Part shown: in pieces, positions 1-12,396 of the stretch
How positions within the stretch are numbered: position 1 is the first letter of the stretch
Layout: every line of letters starts with the position of its first letter
Source of the DNA: Siderastrea siderea
Taxonomy: Eukaryota > Cnidaria > Anthozoa > Scleractinia > Rhizangiidae
Direction of reading: 5' to 3'
Assembly (NCBI GenBank): GCA_964030785.1
Contig: OZ034968.1
Coordinates: 37,579,186-37,643,185, forward strand
DNA: 64,000 nucleotides
Notes under the pieces: model-generated
Seen by the model: the letters and a program-made list of their open reading frames with translations, nothing else
What the model was told of the DNA's origin: nothing
Database searches by the model: none
Position numbers and translations under genes: made by a program

Positions 1-327
1 ATCCTTGAAATATTGGTGGACGAGTGCTGTTAAGTGAAAAAACATGAGTTGAGTTTCATGTATAAAAGTGTAATCCGCTAGGTTTGCCATAAAATGGTTT
101 CACAAGCTTATAAAGAACGAAAAGAACGGTTCTGGCACCCCTGACCACACCCCTGGTTTGGGCTTGAGTAAATTCAACATACATTTTTAAATTCTTACTC
201 CTGTCTTGACCAATTTTTGAAGGCCAATACATAGAGACCTAATAATAATTTCTTTTTCAAAGCCCTAATAACAGGCAAGGTTTTGGCAAGGCTTCACTAC
301 GTCTAATGATACTGATAAATACATAAA
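1..327. other. Intergenic, nothing recognised
   Basis: AT-rich spacer. I find no reading frame, repeat or family match that I can support on either strand. Confidence 0.5.
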
Positions 328-769
328 TACCGTAAACTGCCGCTTATAAGCCCCCCCCCCCCCCCCGCTTACAAGCCTCCCCGGTTACAGGCCCATCTAC
401 CTGTAAACAACAAAATGCATCCGGTTATAAGCTCCCCTGGATATAAGTCCCCCTCTAGTTTTCCCTGTTTCCTTAATATTAAGCACTCTCACAGAACACT
501 GCGAAGATGAACTCCGAGCTTCTGTTTTGTTACGTTCCGGTTACGTTCGTGTTTGTTACAGTTTTGATTTTGTTGTTAAAATTGAAATGAATTCGATTTA
601 TTATGACGTTTCAAATGGTAAATTAAAAACTATTTCGATCAACACTGCTGTGGCTCATTTCGAAACTTATAAGGCCCCCCCCCGGATATGAGCCCCTCCG
701 TTTATAAGCCCACCCAAAACCCCTTACAAAGTTGTGTAAGCCCAGGGCTTTAAGCGGCAGTTTACGGTA
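328..769. mobile_element. MITE with perfect 18-bp terminal inverted repeats
   Basis: The left end reads TACCGTAAACTGCCGCTT and the right end is its exact reverse complement. TA flanks both sides, which fits a TA target duplication. The inside carries degenerate 'cttataagcccc' units and a C homopolymer, and has no coding potential. Its superfamily is uncertain. Confidence 0.7.
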
Positions 770-1578
770 ATCGGTCCTTGGGTCCACAGGTTTTCAAAGT
801 TTACATTGCTTTGTTTTTGTTTTTTGTTTGTTTGTTTTTTGCTTGCTTGTTTTTTTTTTTTTTTTTTTGGTTTTTGTTTTGTTTTTTGTTTTGTTTTGTT
901 TTGTTTTTTTGGTTTCCTGTGCATTTCCCCCTCCAAGGTCAAACCCGACGTCAGGTAAAATCAAGTGCGTGACATTTTGTTGCGTGACTCAAACTAAACA
1001 GGCTTGTGAGCTTTCGGTAAGAAATTATCGTTTCGAAATTTTGCAACGAATACAGAAAAGACGTCTTATAGGAGAAAACTGTTTTGAAGTTCAAATAAGG
1101 CAAAATTATTGTATTTCTGAAGGTTCTTGATTTTAACAAAAGGAGGCGTGATGGAAATAAGTCATTTGGGTTTATTGCCAATACGCGATGCTTCAGTGAT
1201 GTTGTTTACCCGGCCCGGACGCCAATATGGTTATTATGAAAGAGTACGCACTGAACCTAATATTTAGACAATACCATATTCTGGTGAGCTAGGCATTACC
1301 TTTCCGCTGTGGATTGCAACGGAATACCAACCAAAATAGAAGAAATGTCCACATTTTCGGTTATTTGGTAGGAGGTATGTGCCTATTGTTGACGTGTTAA
1401 TGCTGTAATTATCGGGATTTTGAGAGTGTTTGTACTCGGCGCTGATAAAAAGCCCGAAACTAATTTTTAAACCTGGCTTAAGAACGGCATTTCGTCTTTC
1501 AAGAATTCTGAATTTCAAGTGATTCGGTGTCTTACCGGGGAGGGAAACTTTCTCTTTAAAAAAATGCGCGAAATTGAG
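770..1578. other. Spacer with T/G-rich low-complexity tract
   Basis: Positions about 806-915 are a T-rich tract built from TTTTG and TTTG units. Frames through it are artefacts of composition. The remainder shows no supported gene. Confidence 0.5.
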
Positions 1579-1722
1579 AATTCAAAGCAAGCGAATTTTA
1601 GTGGTTTTCAGCAGCCTGCCATGACCTTGAAAATTAATCAACAAAAGTATAATTCAAAGCAAGCGAATTTTAGTGGTTTTCAGCAGCCTGCCATGACCTT
1701 GAAAATTAATCAACAAAAGTAT
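1579..1722. repeat. Perfect 72-bp tandem duplication
   Basis: Two identical 72-bp units lie head to tail (1579-1650 and 1651-1722). The unit is a multiple of three, so one forward frame repeats 24 residues twice, but no neighbouring sequence suggests a real protein. The absence of mismatches points to a recent duplication or to an assembly duplicate. Confidence 0.9.
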
Positions 1723-2216
1723 AATTTGACTCAAATTACTTGTAAACACTTCAACAGCAAATTTGTAAGCTCAAAACAGGATATTTCCATGACGCGAATT
1801 AAACAGAGCGAAGTTTGCGAGAAGGTATGATTCGCCTTTATTCAGGGTGTTTGTAGAGACACGTAACTTGCGGTTTTGGAGGTTTAAAAATAGTTTCTCA
1901 ACAAAAAAGATGCCACCACCTTTCTAGAGCTACCATACCGTATCTCTGGGTGAAAAACGGAGAATTTTGATTTTTCATCATGTGCCACATATTTTCGATT
2001 TCGCTCGGTCTTAGTGGAGATTGCCTCTTAAACTCTAAACTCCCCTCATACTTTGACCAAAAATCTTTCTCTCGACCATCCAATCAAGAAGTCCCGAATT
2101 CATTAAAAACAATAACTGAAATGTTCCTATATTATTATATGGTGCCCAGTTTTGCAATAACTTGGCGATGTCGTTGTACAATGCATCTTTTGGTCTAGCT
2201 TTTTCTTTAATATCCA
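1723..2216. other. Intergenic, nothing recognised
   Basis: Short open frames occur on both strands, but none shows a domain, a splice context or similarity to neighbouring genes. Confidence 0.4.
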
Positions 2217-2520
2217 TTCACCCCTGGGGGGAGAGATACTATGTGGAGCACAGGTCACACTGCTACCACCACCCCACTGGGTGAGCAGTTAGTCCTCAGG
2301 GTTACCCCAGTATTTGTTTTCTTTTCTTTTACTGTACACCCATTTGTTCCCCTGCGTGGAGAAAGACAATGTGTAGCAAAGATTCTACTCTCCCCACCCA
2401 CTCGGTGAGGAGCTAGTCCATAGGGGTAACCCTAATATTTTGTTCGGTTCCCCTTACAGAACACCGGCACCTATTTGAACCCCTGGGTGGAGAAAGACAA
2501 TGTGGACCAACCTTGAATCA
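2217..2520. repeat. Degenerate tandem repeat, unit about 125 bp
   Basis: About two and a half diverged units, each containing a 'cacccctgggtggagaaaga' block followed by 'gagcagttagtcc' and 'gggttaccc' blocks. The array lies immediately upstream of the first CTLD exon copy and may be part of its former intron. Confidence 0.65.
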
Positions 2521-2574
2521 CCGAGTCTTTGATCAAGGGTTCAAACATTTCCCAACATTTTCACCCATTTTCAG

Positions 2575-3008
2575 GTGCTTGTCCGAGTGGCTGGCTCGGG
2601 TTCAGTAGCTACTGCTATATGGCGAGTAACTTAAGCAGGTCTTGGGACGACGCCCAAGCCTTCTGCATAGAGCACTCAGCAGAGCTGGTCAAAATTAACA
2701 GCGTGGAAGAAAACGAGTTCGTCTTGGCGCTCGCGAGGAAAGCAGCCCCTTCTCTAAAGCAAGTTTGAATCGGCCTCAAGTAGGACTCGAGCGTCAACCG
2801 GTTTCTCTGGTCTGACCACTCCGTTCCAGTCTACAAAAACTGGGCTCCGTATGAACCGAGTGGAAAAGCCGCCGAGCCTTGTGGTCACATGTGGACTGGG
2901 CACCAAGGCAATCTGAACAGGGGCACTGGATACTGGAATGACCTCATTTGTGGAGTGCACGAAGACCTGCCCTGTGGCCTGGTCTGCAAGAAGCTTAAGC
3001 TGCCTTAG
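2575..3008 (+). pseudogene. C-type lectin domain exon, copy 1 (two Trp-to-stop changes)
   Basis: The exon follows a TTTCAG acceptor in phase 1 and reads as one complete CTLD: an opening CPSGW block, an AELVKIN helix, a VPVYKNWAP block and WND followed by Cys. By alignment with copy 3, two conserved tryptophans of the core are now stops: TGA at 2766-2768 and TAG at 2781-2783. The Ca/sugar tripeptide EPN of copy 3 is EPS here. The frame is otherwise open to the terminal TAG, so decay is recent. An AATAAA follows at 3031. No signal-peptide exon was found upstream. It is the same family as the copies at 4427 and 13414. Confidence 0.85.
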
Positions 3009-3036
3009 CTGACAAGCCAGCTTCAACCACAATAAA

Positions 3037-3340
3037 AGCCAAACGTACGCTGCTCTGGTGATGGATTTCTGATTTATTACGATACATAAAAGCGGTTCCT
3101 TTATGAAAAAATATTTTAAAATGTAACACGATAAAAGCATTACCAATCAATGTATTCAAGAAGTTAAACCAGTTTGGGAATAAAAATGATAAATGATAAG
3201 AAGTAATCGTGAGGCCTGTTTCGCTTTTTTGTAGATTTTGATCCACTTAATTAAGTACTCCTGTCTCCACAACACTAAAATGGAGTGAATTTTCGAACAA
3301 GTTGCAACAATTTGCGAGTGGATTGGAGACATCACTTTAC
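3037..3340. other. Spacer, nothing recognised
   Basis: AT-rich sequence between the CTLD relic and the retroelement fragment. No supported feature. Confidence 0.4.
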
Positions 3341-3349
3341 CTACGATCG

Positions 3350-3885
3350 GGGTGTTCAGGCCTGGTCAACAAAGGCTGAAACTGACTGCAGAGCCAGCAG
3401 CACACGGTTATAGGGATTCTGACATTCTCAGAGTACAGGGTCTTTGTGGCATTCACAGTGGTACCAGCTGGGAGGTAAGGTAGTTTTTTGACAAACCGGA
3501 ACTTAGAATAGGAGTCGACATCAACGCGCAACCACGACTGCTGGACGCTAAACAAAAATGCACTGACCATTTCCCAAGGACTGAATGGAGTCTCTGAGGG
3601 GTATCGTAGGCTCCATAATTGTTGAGAGCTTTGGTATTTTTCAGGCATACATTGCATCAGACAACGAGACTTTTCCTGTGTAAATGCCTGGTCAGTAAAC
3701 GCAGGAGTAAGCTCGCAGTTTCACTTTTCCAGTAAAAGCGTCCCTTGCGAATTTGCTGTAGAACGGTACCTCTTAGGGATCCAGGAACTATAATCTGGCT
3801 GCCAAGTGGCACCATTCTATCTTCTACTGACATTTCATCCCGCAGTCGGACCAGTATGGGTTTATTGTGAATTCCTATCATACAG
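3350..3885 (-). pseudogene. Decayed Ty3/gypsy-type integrase fragment
   Basis: Two minus-strand frames (about 3881-3657 and 3657-3350) carry sequence resembling the integrase of gypsy-like retroelements. First comes a segment with an IIVPGSLRGTVLQQI-like block, which in these elements precedes the zinc-binding HHCC region. Then comes a weakly recognisable core ending near a VDVDSYSKF-like block, where functional copies have a short VD-YS motif. The two frames are broken at about 3657 and further stops lie beyond. The element ends, LTRs, protease and reverse transcriptase are absent. The call rests on pattern recognition of short blocks only. Confidence 0.5.
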
Positions 3886-4426
3886 CCCTGAGTGAAACTT
3901 CACATCCATAGACCACCGCTAATAGTTCTTGCTCAATATTTGCTACTGGTCAATTGTTCTTGAATAACTCTACACCTAAGCCTATCGTTGATGCATCCAG
4001 TGAAGGTCAAGTGGTTTGTTTTTGTTGTCATATCGTTTGCAAATGTTACTGGAATGCAGCTCCAGCAAGACCCTGGTATAATAGAAAAGTCAAGTCAAAC
4101 AGCTTTCGTTTCTAGTATATGAGGAGGTTTCGAGACTGGCAGGTAACAGACATTTTCCTGACGAGCTCAAAATCTTTCTCAGTAAGATCAGTTTTCCAAG
4201 GAAAAATCCTGCTCAGGAGAAACGCCAAGAGAGAGGCTACACAATAATAACTTGCCACCCAGCACGGTTTCTTTCGAGAAACACTGAAATCCATCCAGAA
4301 AACATCCGTTCAGTGCTCCTACCGATTACTACCGCCTGGTAAGAAATATAGCGGCTGCACTTGATCATTCAGGTTTTGCAGACATAACACCTAATGACGC
4401 TGGAGATATTTTCCCAGATTTTTCAG
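3886..4426. other. Spacer, nothing recognised
   Basis: No supported reading frame or repeat. It probably includes former intron sequence of the CTLD copy that follows. Confidence 0.4.
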
Positions 4427-4849
4427 GTGCCCCTTGTCCCAGTGGATGGACACAGTTCAACAGCTACTGCTAACTGGTGAGTAGTTCCCTCAAGACTCCG
4501 GACGAGGCCCAAGCACACTGCAAAGGACAAGCCAGTAGAACTGGTAAAAATTATCAGCGCAGAAGAAAACGAGTTCGTCCTGGCGCGCGCGAGGAACTGA
4601 GGAAGCTTCATCGAAGAGCCACGTTTGGATCGGGCTTTGGTGGAACTCGGACAAAAACGCCTTCCTCTGGTCTGATCTCTCCGTTCAATTCCAGTCTACA
4701 CAAACTGGGGACCAGGTGAACCGAATGGGAAAGCAGCCGAACCATGCGGCCACATGATGACTAAGATAACAGGCCTTACTGGGTACTGGAATGATGCTAC
4801 TTGTAATTCCCTTCAGGATCTGGGCTTTGTCTGCAATAGGCTTCCCTAG
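4427..4849 (+). pseudogene. C-type lectin domain exon, copy 2 (stop and frameshifts)
   Basis: The acceptor (TTTTTCAG) and the CPSGW opening are preserved. The conserved Cys-Tyr codon pair early in the domain is broken by TAA just after 'agctactgc', and indels shift the frame near 'ggacaagccag' and again before the central region. The EPNGKAAEP block, WND-like block and C-terminal VCNRLP block are still readable in other frames. Its 3' flank (AATAAA at 4951-4956) closely matches that of copy 3 at 13414, so these two are the closest pair and the duplication included the 3' UTR. It cannot make a lectin. Confidence 0.85.
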
Positions 4850-4959
4850 CTGATAAGCCGGCTTCAGCCACGACCAAAGCCGAAAGTAATGCGATGGGGT
4901 GATGGGGTTTCTGATTCATAGACTAAACATAGGATCTTTGAAACAAGGACAATAAATTG

Positions 4960-7900
4960 TGTAAAAACAGCGCTAAATTAAACAATGGAACAAAGAAGTA
5001 AAACGACTTTAGAATAAAACAGTGATGGTTTTTCTTCGTTACCATAGATTTTGACCCACTTCTAAATTTACTGTTTTTTCGATAAGACTTGAAACGAACG
5101 AGTTTGCCCAAGCGCTTCAAAATAAAATTGAAATCATGAAGTTTATCTCTTTGTTAACATACGTTCCTGAAAATTCCACCTTGGGAACGTTTTTAAGATT
5201 TCGTCGACAGTTTCAAAATTTTACGCTAGTTGGAAGCCTAACAGAAGCTAAGGCACTACAGGAAAGTACTGCTCAACGACTTTCGCACTTTAGTGTTCTA
5301 CAGAATAAACAGTACTTATTATACAGCAAGCAATTCTCAAGGCTAAGTGGAGTACTCTGATTGGCTATTCATCGGTCGGGATTTTGCAGTACGGACCATT
5401 ACCATGGAAACGGTCTGTTTGGAAATTCAAATCGGGAAAAGCAAAAGCATTTTAAGTTAAATCTCAAAAACTTTAGGACTCCTTTTAAAAGCGAAAAAAT
5501 CGTGAAAAGATTACACTGACAAGATTAAGGCTGACGAGGAATACCAACATTTACTGAGCGAGTTTTATAATCCCAGAGGAGGAAAAAGTTCGCGATTTGG
5601 ACGACGTGATACTACAATTAGCAAGGGTCAGAAACAAATGTAGAGTTTTATTATCGTATTCACGACCAGAGAAGTGTCAGCAATACTGAGAAGCAGTGTC
5701 TAACATGAACGCCCTCCTCCATCATATTAAAGCAATTGAAATAAGAAAATTTCATCGAAAGTATACCTGCATCCGAGCTTCCATGTCCACTATGCTTTTC
5801 TCGATCCAGTAATTGCACGATCTTATGCTGTATTGTCCAATGGAGTCTGTTTCAAAGTTTATATTAGCTATTAAACGTATACTGAATGATGTTTTCAAAC
5901 TCGTTAATTCTTGGTTTTCACTGTCACGCCATAAAATATTAAAATCAAAACCAATTGATGAAAGAAGCCAAGAATTTGTAATGTTATAAAGGATACACAA
6001 CTAAACAACTTTGCCAAGTCTCAGATCTATATGGTATTCCGTTGCTGAGTTATTTGCCGAAACGCTCGACTGAAATTTATAGAGCTCAGTATGGAGACGC
6101 CATGTTGGTGTCCCTCGGAGGGGACAAACATGGCCGCCGAAAGTCAGTGAAAACATCTAGAATTCACTTCTGCTCTTCCAGCGATTACTTTTCTCTCGTT
6201 AACTACTATACAACCACATTAATTTCTCTCCTGATGCTTTAACTGTCCAAACTGCTATCACAAGGAGAGTCCTTTTTTGGCACAGGAGAAAGCTTTGTCA
6301 CGGACGCTGTGTTGGTGTCACGTAACGTGAAAAGCCAGAAATTTAATATTCTGTATTTTCAAAACGAAAGACGCTACCGAGCTGAAAACTTTTGAAAAGA
6401 TATATTTTAAGTCATCTTCAACCTGGTGGGGATATAAAATCTGAAGACCTCGCGATTTATGATTTTAGAATTTTATGACGTCACGTAAAAACCAGCAATT
6501 GCATTTAGGTATTTCAACGAAATTCGATCTTTTCTTAAAAGATTGAATTTCGTCTCAACGCAAATGAACCAAGGAAACTTCTTTGGCACCCCGCTCTGCA
6601 AGCACTAAAGAAAATTGCACACAAAGTCATCGAAGAAACACCTCAGAGCTTTCTACTTCGAGTGCCTCCGTATATCGTATGGGATAAATAAAACAGGTTA
6701 GCGTTGCGCGCGCAACGGCAAACAGAAATATAAAGCGTGCGCCTACGATAGGAGAGGAACAGAAAACACGTCGGTCATAGGTTGGGAAAGTCTTATCCTA
6801 CTCTCAGTACCACTGATCAAAACATTATTCCTCTTTCCACTGTGAATACCAATACCGTAAAAGAGACAGGTGTCAGAAAAAGAGACTTGAGAATGACATT
6901 TTGGTGTACCTCAAAAATCTCTGAAACTAGATGTAAGGAAATTTGTGACATTCACTGAAGAGAAGTGACATTTGGAGCTTGTGACGGAAGACGTTTGCCC
7001 TTTCAACCCTCTGCCTCTAAGTAAATTAGAAGTGGAAACTTAATTATACAGAAATGAATCATTTCCAGTTCTATATCAAGTAACGTAAGGCGAATTATTG
7101 AATAGAAAGGTAGTTTTGATGAGATCTAACCACCTCAAAATAAAGTTAGTTGATCAATCCGCTGACTTATGAGTGCTTCAAAAAGAAAGTGCTAATCGTG
7201 CACCGAAGCTGATGGTTAAATTTCACAAAACTACGCTAATCCGCATGTTTACTTCCGTGCTGGTTCTTGTTTCAACTCGTTCCGTTAAGACTGTTCATGT
7301 ACAGTTGTTGCTGTGAATCGTTTATACGCTCATAACTGATTTTTCTTGTTTCGTTATATCTTTATTAGTTTATCAAAATAAGCCACTGTTTCGCTAGCGC
7401 ATAGCGCTAACAAAGATTTTTTGAATGTCACAGGAAACATTGTAGCACACAATGGGTAAACCGAACTTTGACAAACAATAATGTATTTAACCAGGTAATA
7501 ATCAGTAAAACCGCATGTAAAGATTAGCACTATGATTGTCAAATAAACCCACGTAATAGGAAACAAGTGCTCACGAATCGTTGTAAAACGTGAGAAACAA
7601 AGCTGAGATTTGATAAAACTATCTGACTACACCGGACTTACGTATCTGGGTGTGGATATCCTTAGCTAATATACGTAGCATTCTTGTAATCTTAAGTTAG
7701 ATCGTGGAACTGAATGTGTAACTTTGAATTGTGAAAAATAAAGTCAAGTAAAAACAAAAGTATACAGTCCAAGATTGTTGATCCAGCGTGTGCAGAGCTT
7801 CTCTCCAACGTAAGTGAGAAATTCTGCGAAAAGTCGTGTCATCACTATTCTCTATTCTCGTTTGTGGATCGTGACAGACAGATCCAAATCCTCCTGAGAT

Positions 7901-8590
7901 CAGCGACAGCAAGGCCAAAACGGAGATGAGAGTGCTTTCAGTTCTGGCACTTAACTTCGTAATTTTCGTTGCATCACGCATGTAAAGGGCTGATCCAATT
8001 TCTCGTCATTGAAAACAGGTGATTGACTCATTAACTCCGTCGGGAGTATCATCCAAAAATCTTAAAAGGTTTAGGTTAATATTGTCTATTGTGAAATATT
8101 GATATCACCGATTATACGTAACAGCAAGATTTATTCCCAAATGACCCAGATCCTCAATTTTCTTCCTGGATTTTTTTTTTCAGCCTCAGCGGTTGATGCC
8201 GAGCTAATGAAAATGTTCAAACAAACGCTTGGTAAGTAAACGGTATCCGTTCGCTCATTTTCTTGCTGGCTCACTCACTGACTCACTCGCTCGCTCTCAT
8301 TTTCGCTAATTCAGTCACCGGCTCGTTTTACCTTCATCATTGCCAGCACTACGGTAACTGCTTTAGCGCCCTTAAAGCATCAAAGGGGGCAGGGTGTGTC
8401 AGTCAAAACCACGTGGGCACGTTGCAACTGGAAACGCGTGGTGACGTGACTGTCGAATTCTCGTATTAATCGTATCTATAACAAAATTCTCGATTGTGAT
8501 TGGTTCTCCGCGCGCCTATTTGATACGTATTTGGAGGGTGGTCACGTGGGTGTCCAATTACAGCTGTCCTATTTGAACTTTTTGTAATTG
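4960..8590. other. 3.6-kb gene-free stretch
   Basis: I read both strands and found no domain or convincing exon. A short inverted repeat lies near 6510-6560 (arms with 'gaaattcgatctttt'). One minus-strand frame of 94 codons at 7697-7981 has a hydrophobic leader-like start but nothing else to support it. Confidence 0.4.
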
Positions 8591-8598
8591 GATAGCTG
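8591..8598. repeat. 8-bp target site duplication, left copy (GATAGCTG)
   Basis: Matches exactly the eight bases at 12397-12404. The two copies flank the P-like element between them. Confidence 0.9.
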
Positions 8599-8632
8599 CA
8601 GGAGGGAGTGATGAACTCGCCAGCTCGGCTGG

Positions 8633-8661
8633 TTCGAGGTGTCTGGCCATAGTGACGTTAC
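8633..8661 (+). promoter_or_regulatory. Subterminal repeat, left end, containing TGACGT
   Basis: A 29-bp block starting TTCGAGGTGTC and ending GTGACGTTAC. It recurs inverted at 12311-12338 and at both ends of the larger element, with GTGACGTCAC in the other copies. Shared placement inside the ends suggests a transposase or host-factor binding site. The role is inferred. Confidence 0.6.
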
Positions 8662-9115
8662 GACGTGGAAAGCGCGCGAGTTTGCAGAGTCTTCAAAAAT
8701 GGCGCTGCAAACTGATGTTAGAGTTCGGGCTACAAACGTATTTTTTTTGCTATTAAGCTTTCAGCTAAACTTGTTTTCTTGGGTGATGGAATTTTAGTCA
8801 TCCCTTTTTTCGATATAGGTAAGTGGCTCTTTGTCTTCACGTTAAAATCACACTTAAATGTTTTAAGAGTCATGTTTACTGTTCGCGATCGAAGAATTAT
8901 GCGGGAAAATTGTTATTGTCTGCGTCCGAAAAAGTGTGTTTATTTCAGTTATATACCACAGGGAAACTTGAAACTTGGCTACGGACTAGCCTATAGGTTA
9001 ACAAAAGTACCCAAGTTGACACAATTGGTATAGTATTTGCCAAAAAAATGATCAGTCCCTTTGTTTAGCTGAGTATAATAGAAGGCGAACCTAGAAGGGT
9101 ATGTTTAGCACTTAA

Positions 9116-11154
9116 AGTGCACCTAACCCTAAAAATTTTTTCCCCGTCAAATAAATCCTGTTATCATTTGGAGCATTTCTTCACAAAAAGTTTTTGATTT
9201 GGTTTAATCCCTGATTTTCCGTGCGCGGTTGAAGTACGGAAAATCGGCCGAAAATAGACACCATTTTGGTTCAGGGTAGAGCAGTGAGGGCTTGGGACTA
9301 GTCACCTTGTGACGTCAAATCAAGAACCCGCAGTCTCGCGCTATCTCTATCGGAGCTATATTTCTCTTGAGCTCTCGAAGATGTACAGAAAACTGTCGAC
9401 CGTTCGTATTGCTCCGAGACATGGTAACCAAAGAAACGAATCATAAGACGTATCACTACAAAAATACAGCATTTTTTGACGACGAGCGACCAGAGGCGAA
9501 GGGACGAAATGAGTGGATTTTGTAAAGCAATAGCGAGCAAAGCGGCAGCCTTCTGAGCACTCGATACTACGCTCGATGCATTTTAAGCAAAGATTTGTTG
9601 CCACAGAAGGAGGTATGAATGAATGAACAACTTTAGTATCCGATCAAACGATAGCTTTTTGTGTATTTCCAATGATTCAACGGCCGATTAACCACAGAAT
9701 ACCCGCGATACGCGGTACGCAGAAAATTATTACCTTTGCGAATTATTCAAGTTGGCTACACGGTAAGCGCTAAATAATTACATGTAAGCGATGCCCAAAA
9801 CAGCGAAGGGTTTAAAATTAAGGACCGTATTTATAGAAAGTCCTCCTTCAGCAGAACCGAACGCGCTTTCTCCACAATAACAAGCCATTGCCATTATTCC
9901 TTATTCTAGTCTATGAACGTGCCTCGCTATGAGAATTTTATCTTGAGTCATATCAAATCACTCGAGCATAAAACATTACTGTACAGAGATCCCTTGTTCA
10001 TATCCTCCGTTGAAGTAGAGGACAAGCAGTCTCTTTCTTCATTCTTTTATTACCATTTTTTGTGCGAAAAATGGCCGCAAGAAGATCGAAGTGTGAGCGA
10101 TGAGCGGCGAAGCCTCGAGTCGCGAGTTAAGCGAGGGCCGGTTGATTTACATAATTTGTACATTTCCGCTCGCGCTGGGATCTGAGGAAACTAATTGTAC
10201 GTTGACGCGAGAAAAATGGTGGGTAATATAATCTGAGTTGAACCGATACTAACAAACTCTCGTGCTTATAATTCTCGTCAATGTCCTTTAGAAAATAATT
10301 GCCTTCCTGATTCACTAGCGTTATAAATTGTTGTTATTGTTAATGCTGGTTACAGAAATGGACAAGACGTAAGTAATAACGCAGTTTCCACATTTACTTC
10401 TATGTAAAATAAATAAATGAAGAAAGGAATGCTTTATTAAAATCTCCATTTCTATAAGAGGTTCCCTCAGCTTGAATATAAATCTCAAATGCGAGAAGCG
10501 GAGAGCAGGAAAACCAAGACCAAACGTGAAGACCGAACGTGCGAAATAAAATGTAAACACTCACGGGCGAAGCTCAGCATTCCGGTTTCTTCGCGGCCCT
10601 CCAAGGCCAATCGTAAGTTGCTTTACTTGCTGTTCCAGTTCTTAGTTTGCCTTTATTTCCTTTTTGCATTGAGCAATTCGTTCTTCGTTGGTTAGCGGCT
10701 TTTTAGCAGATATGGGCAGGACGGCACTTTCTTCATCCTTTGGTGGTGTACTGTCGACTTCGTGTTCCGCATCTATCTCGTATTCAGAGCTAAAATTCAT
10801 CTACAAATCAGCAGAATCCGCCTAGCTCGTCTCAGTATCTGCTTTGGATTATAACATTGAAATTTTAGTCAAACTATGACTTTGTTCGAATTAGCTAGAT
10901 GGTCAGAAGGCTTCGATGAACAAATAAAGTCAGCTAAAAACTAAGCGGCGTGGAATTCTTGGTTCTTGATCTGACGTCACAACTACGGCTCGCACCAGGT
11001 TCCTCTGACTCGGACGTGAACCAAATTTTTCTTGAATTTAACAGGGCACAGAAAATCTAGAATTTAACCAAATCAAAAAATTTTTGCGAAGAAATGTTCC
11101 AAATGATAACAGAATTTATTTAGCCGAAAAAAAATTTTAGGGGTTTGGTGCACT
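9116..11154. mobile_element. Nested element with about 200-bp inverted repeats and TTAA flanks
   Basis: The sequence from 9116 rightward (AGTGCACCTAACCC...) is repeated in reverse complement ending at 11154, with extended similarity over about 200 bp. Matching blocks include ATAAAT, GTTATCATTTGGA and GTGACGTCA followed by ATCAAGAACC. TTAA lies directly outside both ends (9112-9115 and 11155-11158), as in Kolobok or piggyBac elements, but TTAA is short and palindromic, so the superfamily is tentative. I found no transposase frame inside. It sits within the P-like element and is therefore younger than that insertion. Confidence 0.75.
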
Positions 11155-12310
11155 TTAAACTTAACTTTTCTTACAGTATTTGCTTCCATCTTCTGCATAA
11201 GGAAAGAATAGTGATATTTAATTGCTAGGGAAAGAGTAATCGAACTTAGTAAATTCTTGCCACCTCATTTAACCCGTGTAAACGACACTTTTGCAGAACA
11301 ACATAAAAATCTGAATCAGCTCGCAAATTATGCGGACGCCCGAGAAAGCAAGCTTTCGCTGATCTGGTTCTGTACTTTTTTATGAAAACTAATAGATATA
11401 TTTGAGTACCATCTGGATCAGTGATTCAGTGTTTTATTCTCAATACCTCCAGTTTCCTCTAGATTCAGTTGCTGTCCAGGTTGCACAGTGTTTTAGAAAG
11501 AGTTTGACCGTCTACTTGATCCACAACTGACGATGACCGTTTCGCAAATAAATTGAATTGGTCCTGTCATTTGATTTTCAAAGATTAATTGATTTTAAAA
11601 CAGTCAAACTGAGGACCATTCTAGTAAAGAGAGCCTTGTTAACCCTTAACATCGGTAACCTGAGAAAGTTGGCGTTTTTGTTAGACTGTGGTTTTTTATA
11701 ATTATTCAATAAGAGTGCAATCAGTCAGAAGCACAAATTTGGCCGGAAAGCCGGCGCGTCAGCAGTTTTGCCTCGCCTCGAGCAAATGTTCTCGTCTTTG
11801 TCGTTTTTTACAAGATAGCTTAGCAAAGTAAGGAATTACTGTGGCCCATTATTAACTTCGAACCAAGCACATGAATTCACAGTAAACGTTTCTTTGTATT
11901 GGAGTATTCTTCACCACATTTTAATGATGTTTAAAGCCACTGATCATTTTAATGAAATTGTTATGCAATTTTATTTTCCTAAAATTAGAAAGAATTTATA
12001 CATATAAAAGTTGTTTTTGTCTCCAAGCGACACATCTTAGGGTTTGTGAGATACAGCTTCCGAAAGATGATCTTGATCACGATTTCAATCGATCGACCAA
12101 AGCGTCCATGAAATCTTTTGAGTCTTATCGCCAATTTGTTATTTTGTTTTGAGGACCAATTTACATTAAGATTACTTTTTATGTTATAGCATGCAGCGTA
12201 CCTTTCGTTCTTTTAATTTTTGATCCATTATTTTTGAGAAACTGGACTGTAAACATTTGTGAGGAAGCCATTTGTTAACTTTCCTTTGACTTTCCAGGGC
12301 AGACTTGTAT

Positions 12311-12338
12311 GTGACGTCACGATGGCCAGACACCTCGG
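12311..12338 (-). promoter_or_regulatory. Subterminal repeat, right end, containing TGACGTCA
   Basis: Inverted counterpart of 8633-8661, holding GTGACGTCAC at 12311-12320. It lies further from its terminus than the left copy does, the same asymmetry seen in the 10.3-kb element. Confidence 0.6.
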
Positions 12339-12396
12339 TTTTTCATTCGCCAATACCGGCGCTTGTGCCCAGGCCCAAGTTCATCACTCCCTCCTG

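Larger units (their letters stand above)
8599..12396. mobile_element. Non-autonomous P-like DNA transposon (3.8 kb)
   Basis: Both ends begin with CAGGAGGGAGTGATGAACT in inverted orientation, the same termini as the 10.3-kb element at 35256. A perfect 8-bp duplication flanks the insertion. The right 470 bp (11929-12396) is closely similar to 45119-45590. The left end shares the subterminal block at 8633-8661 and weaker similarity after it. No transposase sequence remains between the ends; instead a 2.0-kb element (9116-11154) is nested inside. Without that insert the element would be about 1.76 kb, an internally deleted derivative that would depend on transposase supplied in trans. Confidence 0.9.

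Noticed and set aside
778..1130. Overlapping plus-strand frames rich in Phe
   Set aside because: They are produced by the TTTTG-rich tract at 806-915.
7697..7981. Minus-strand 94-codon frame with a hydrophobic start
   Set aside because: It has a second hydrophobic stretch at the C-terminus and no motif. Nothing distinguishes it from chance in AT-rich sequence.
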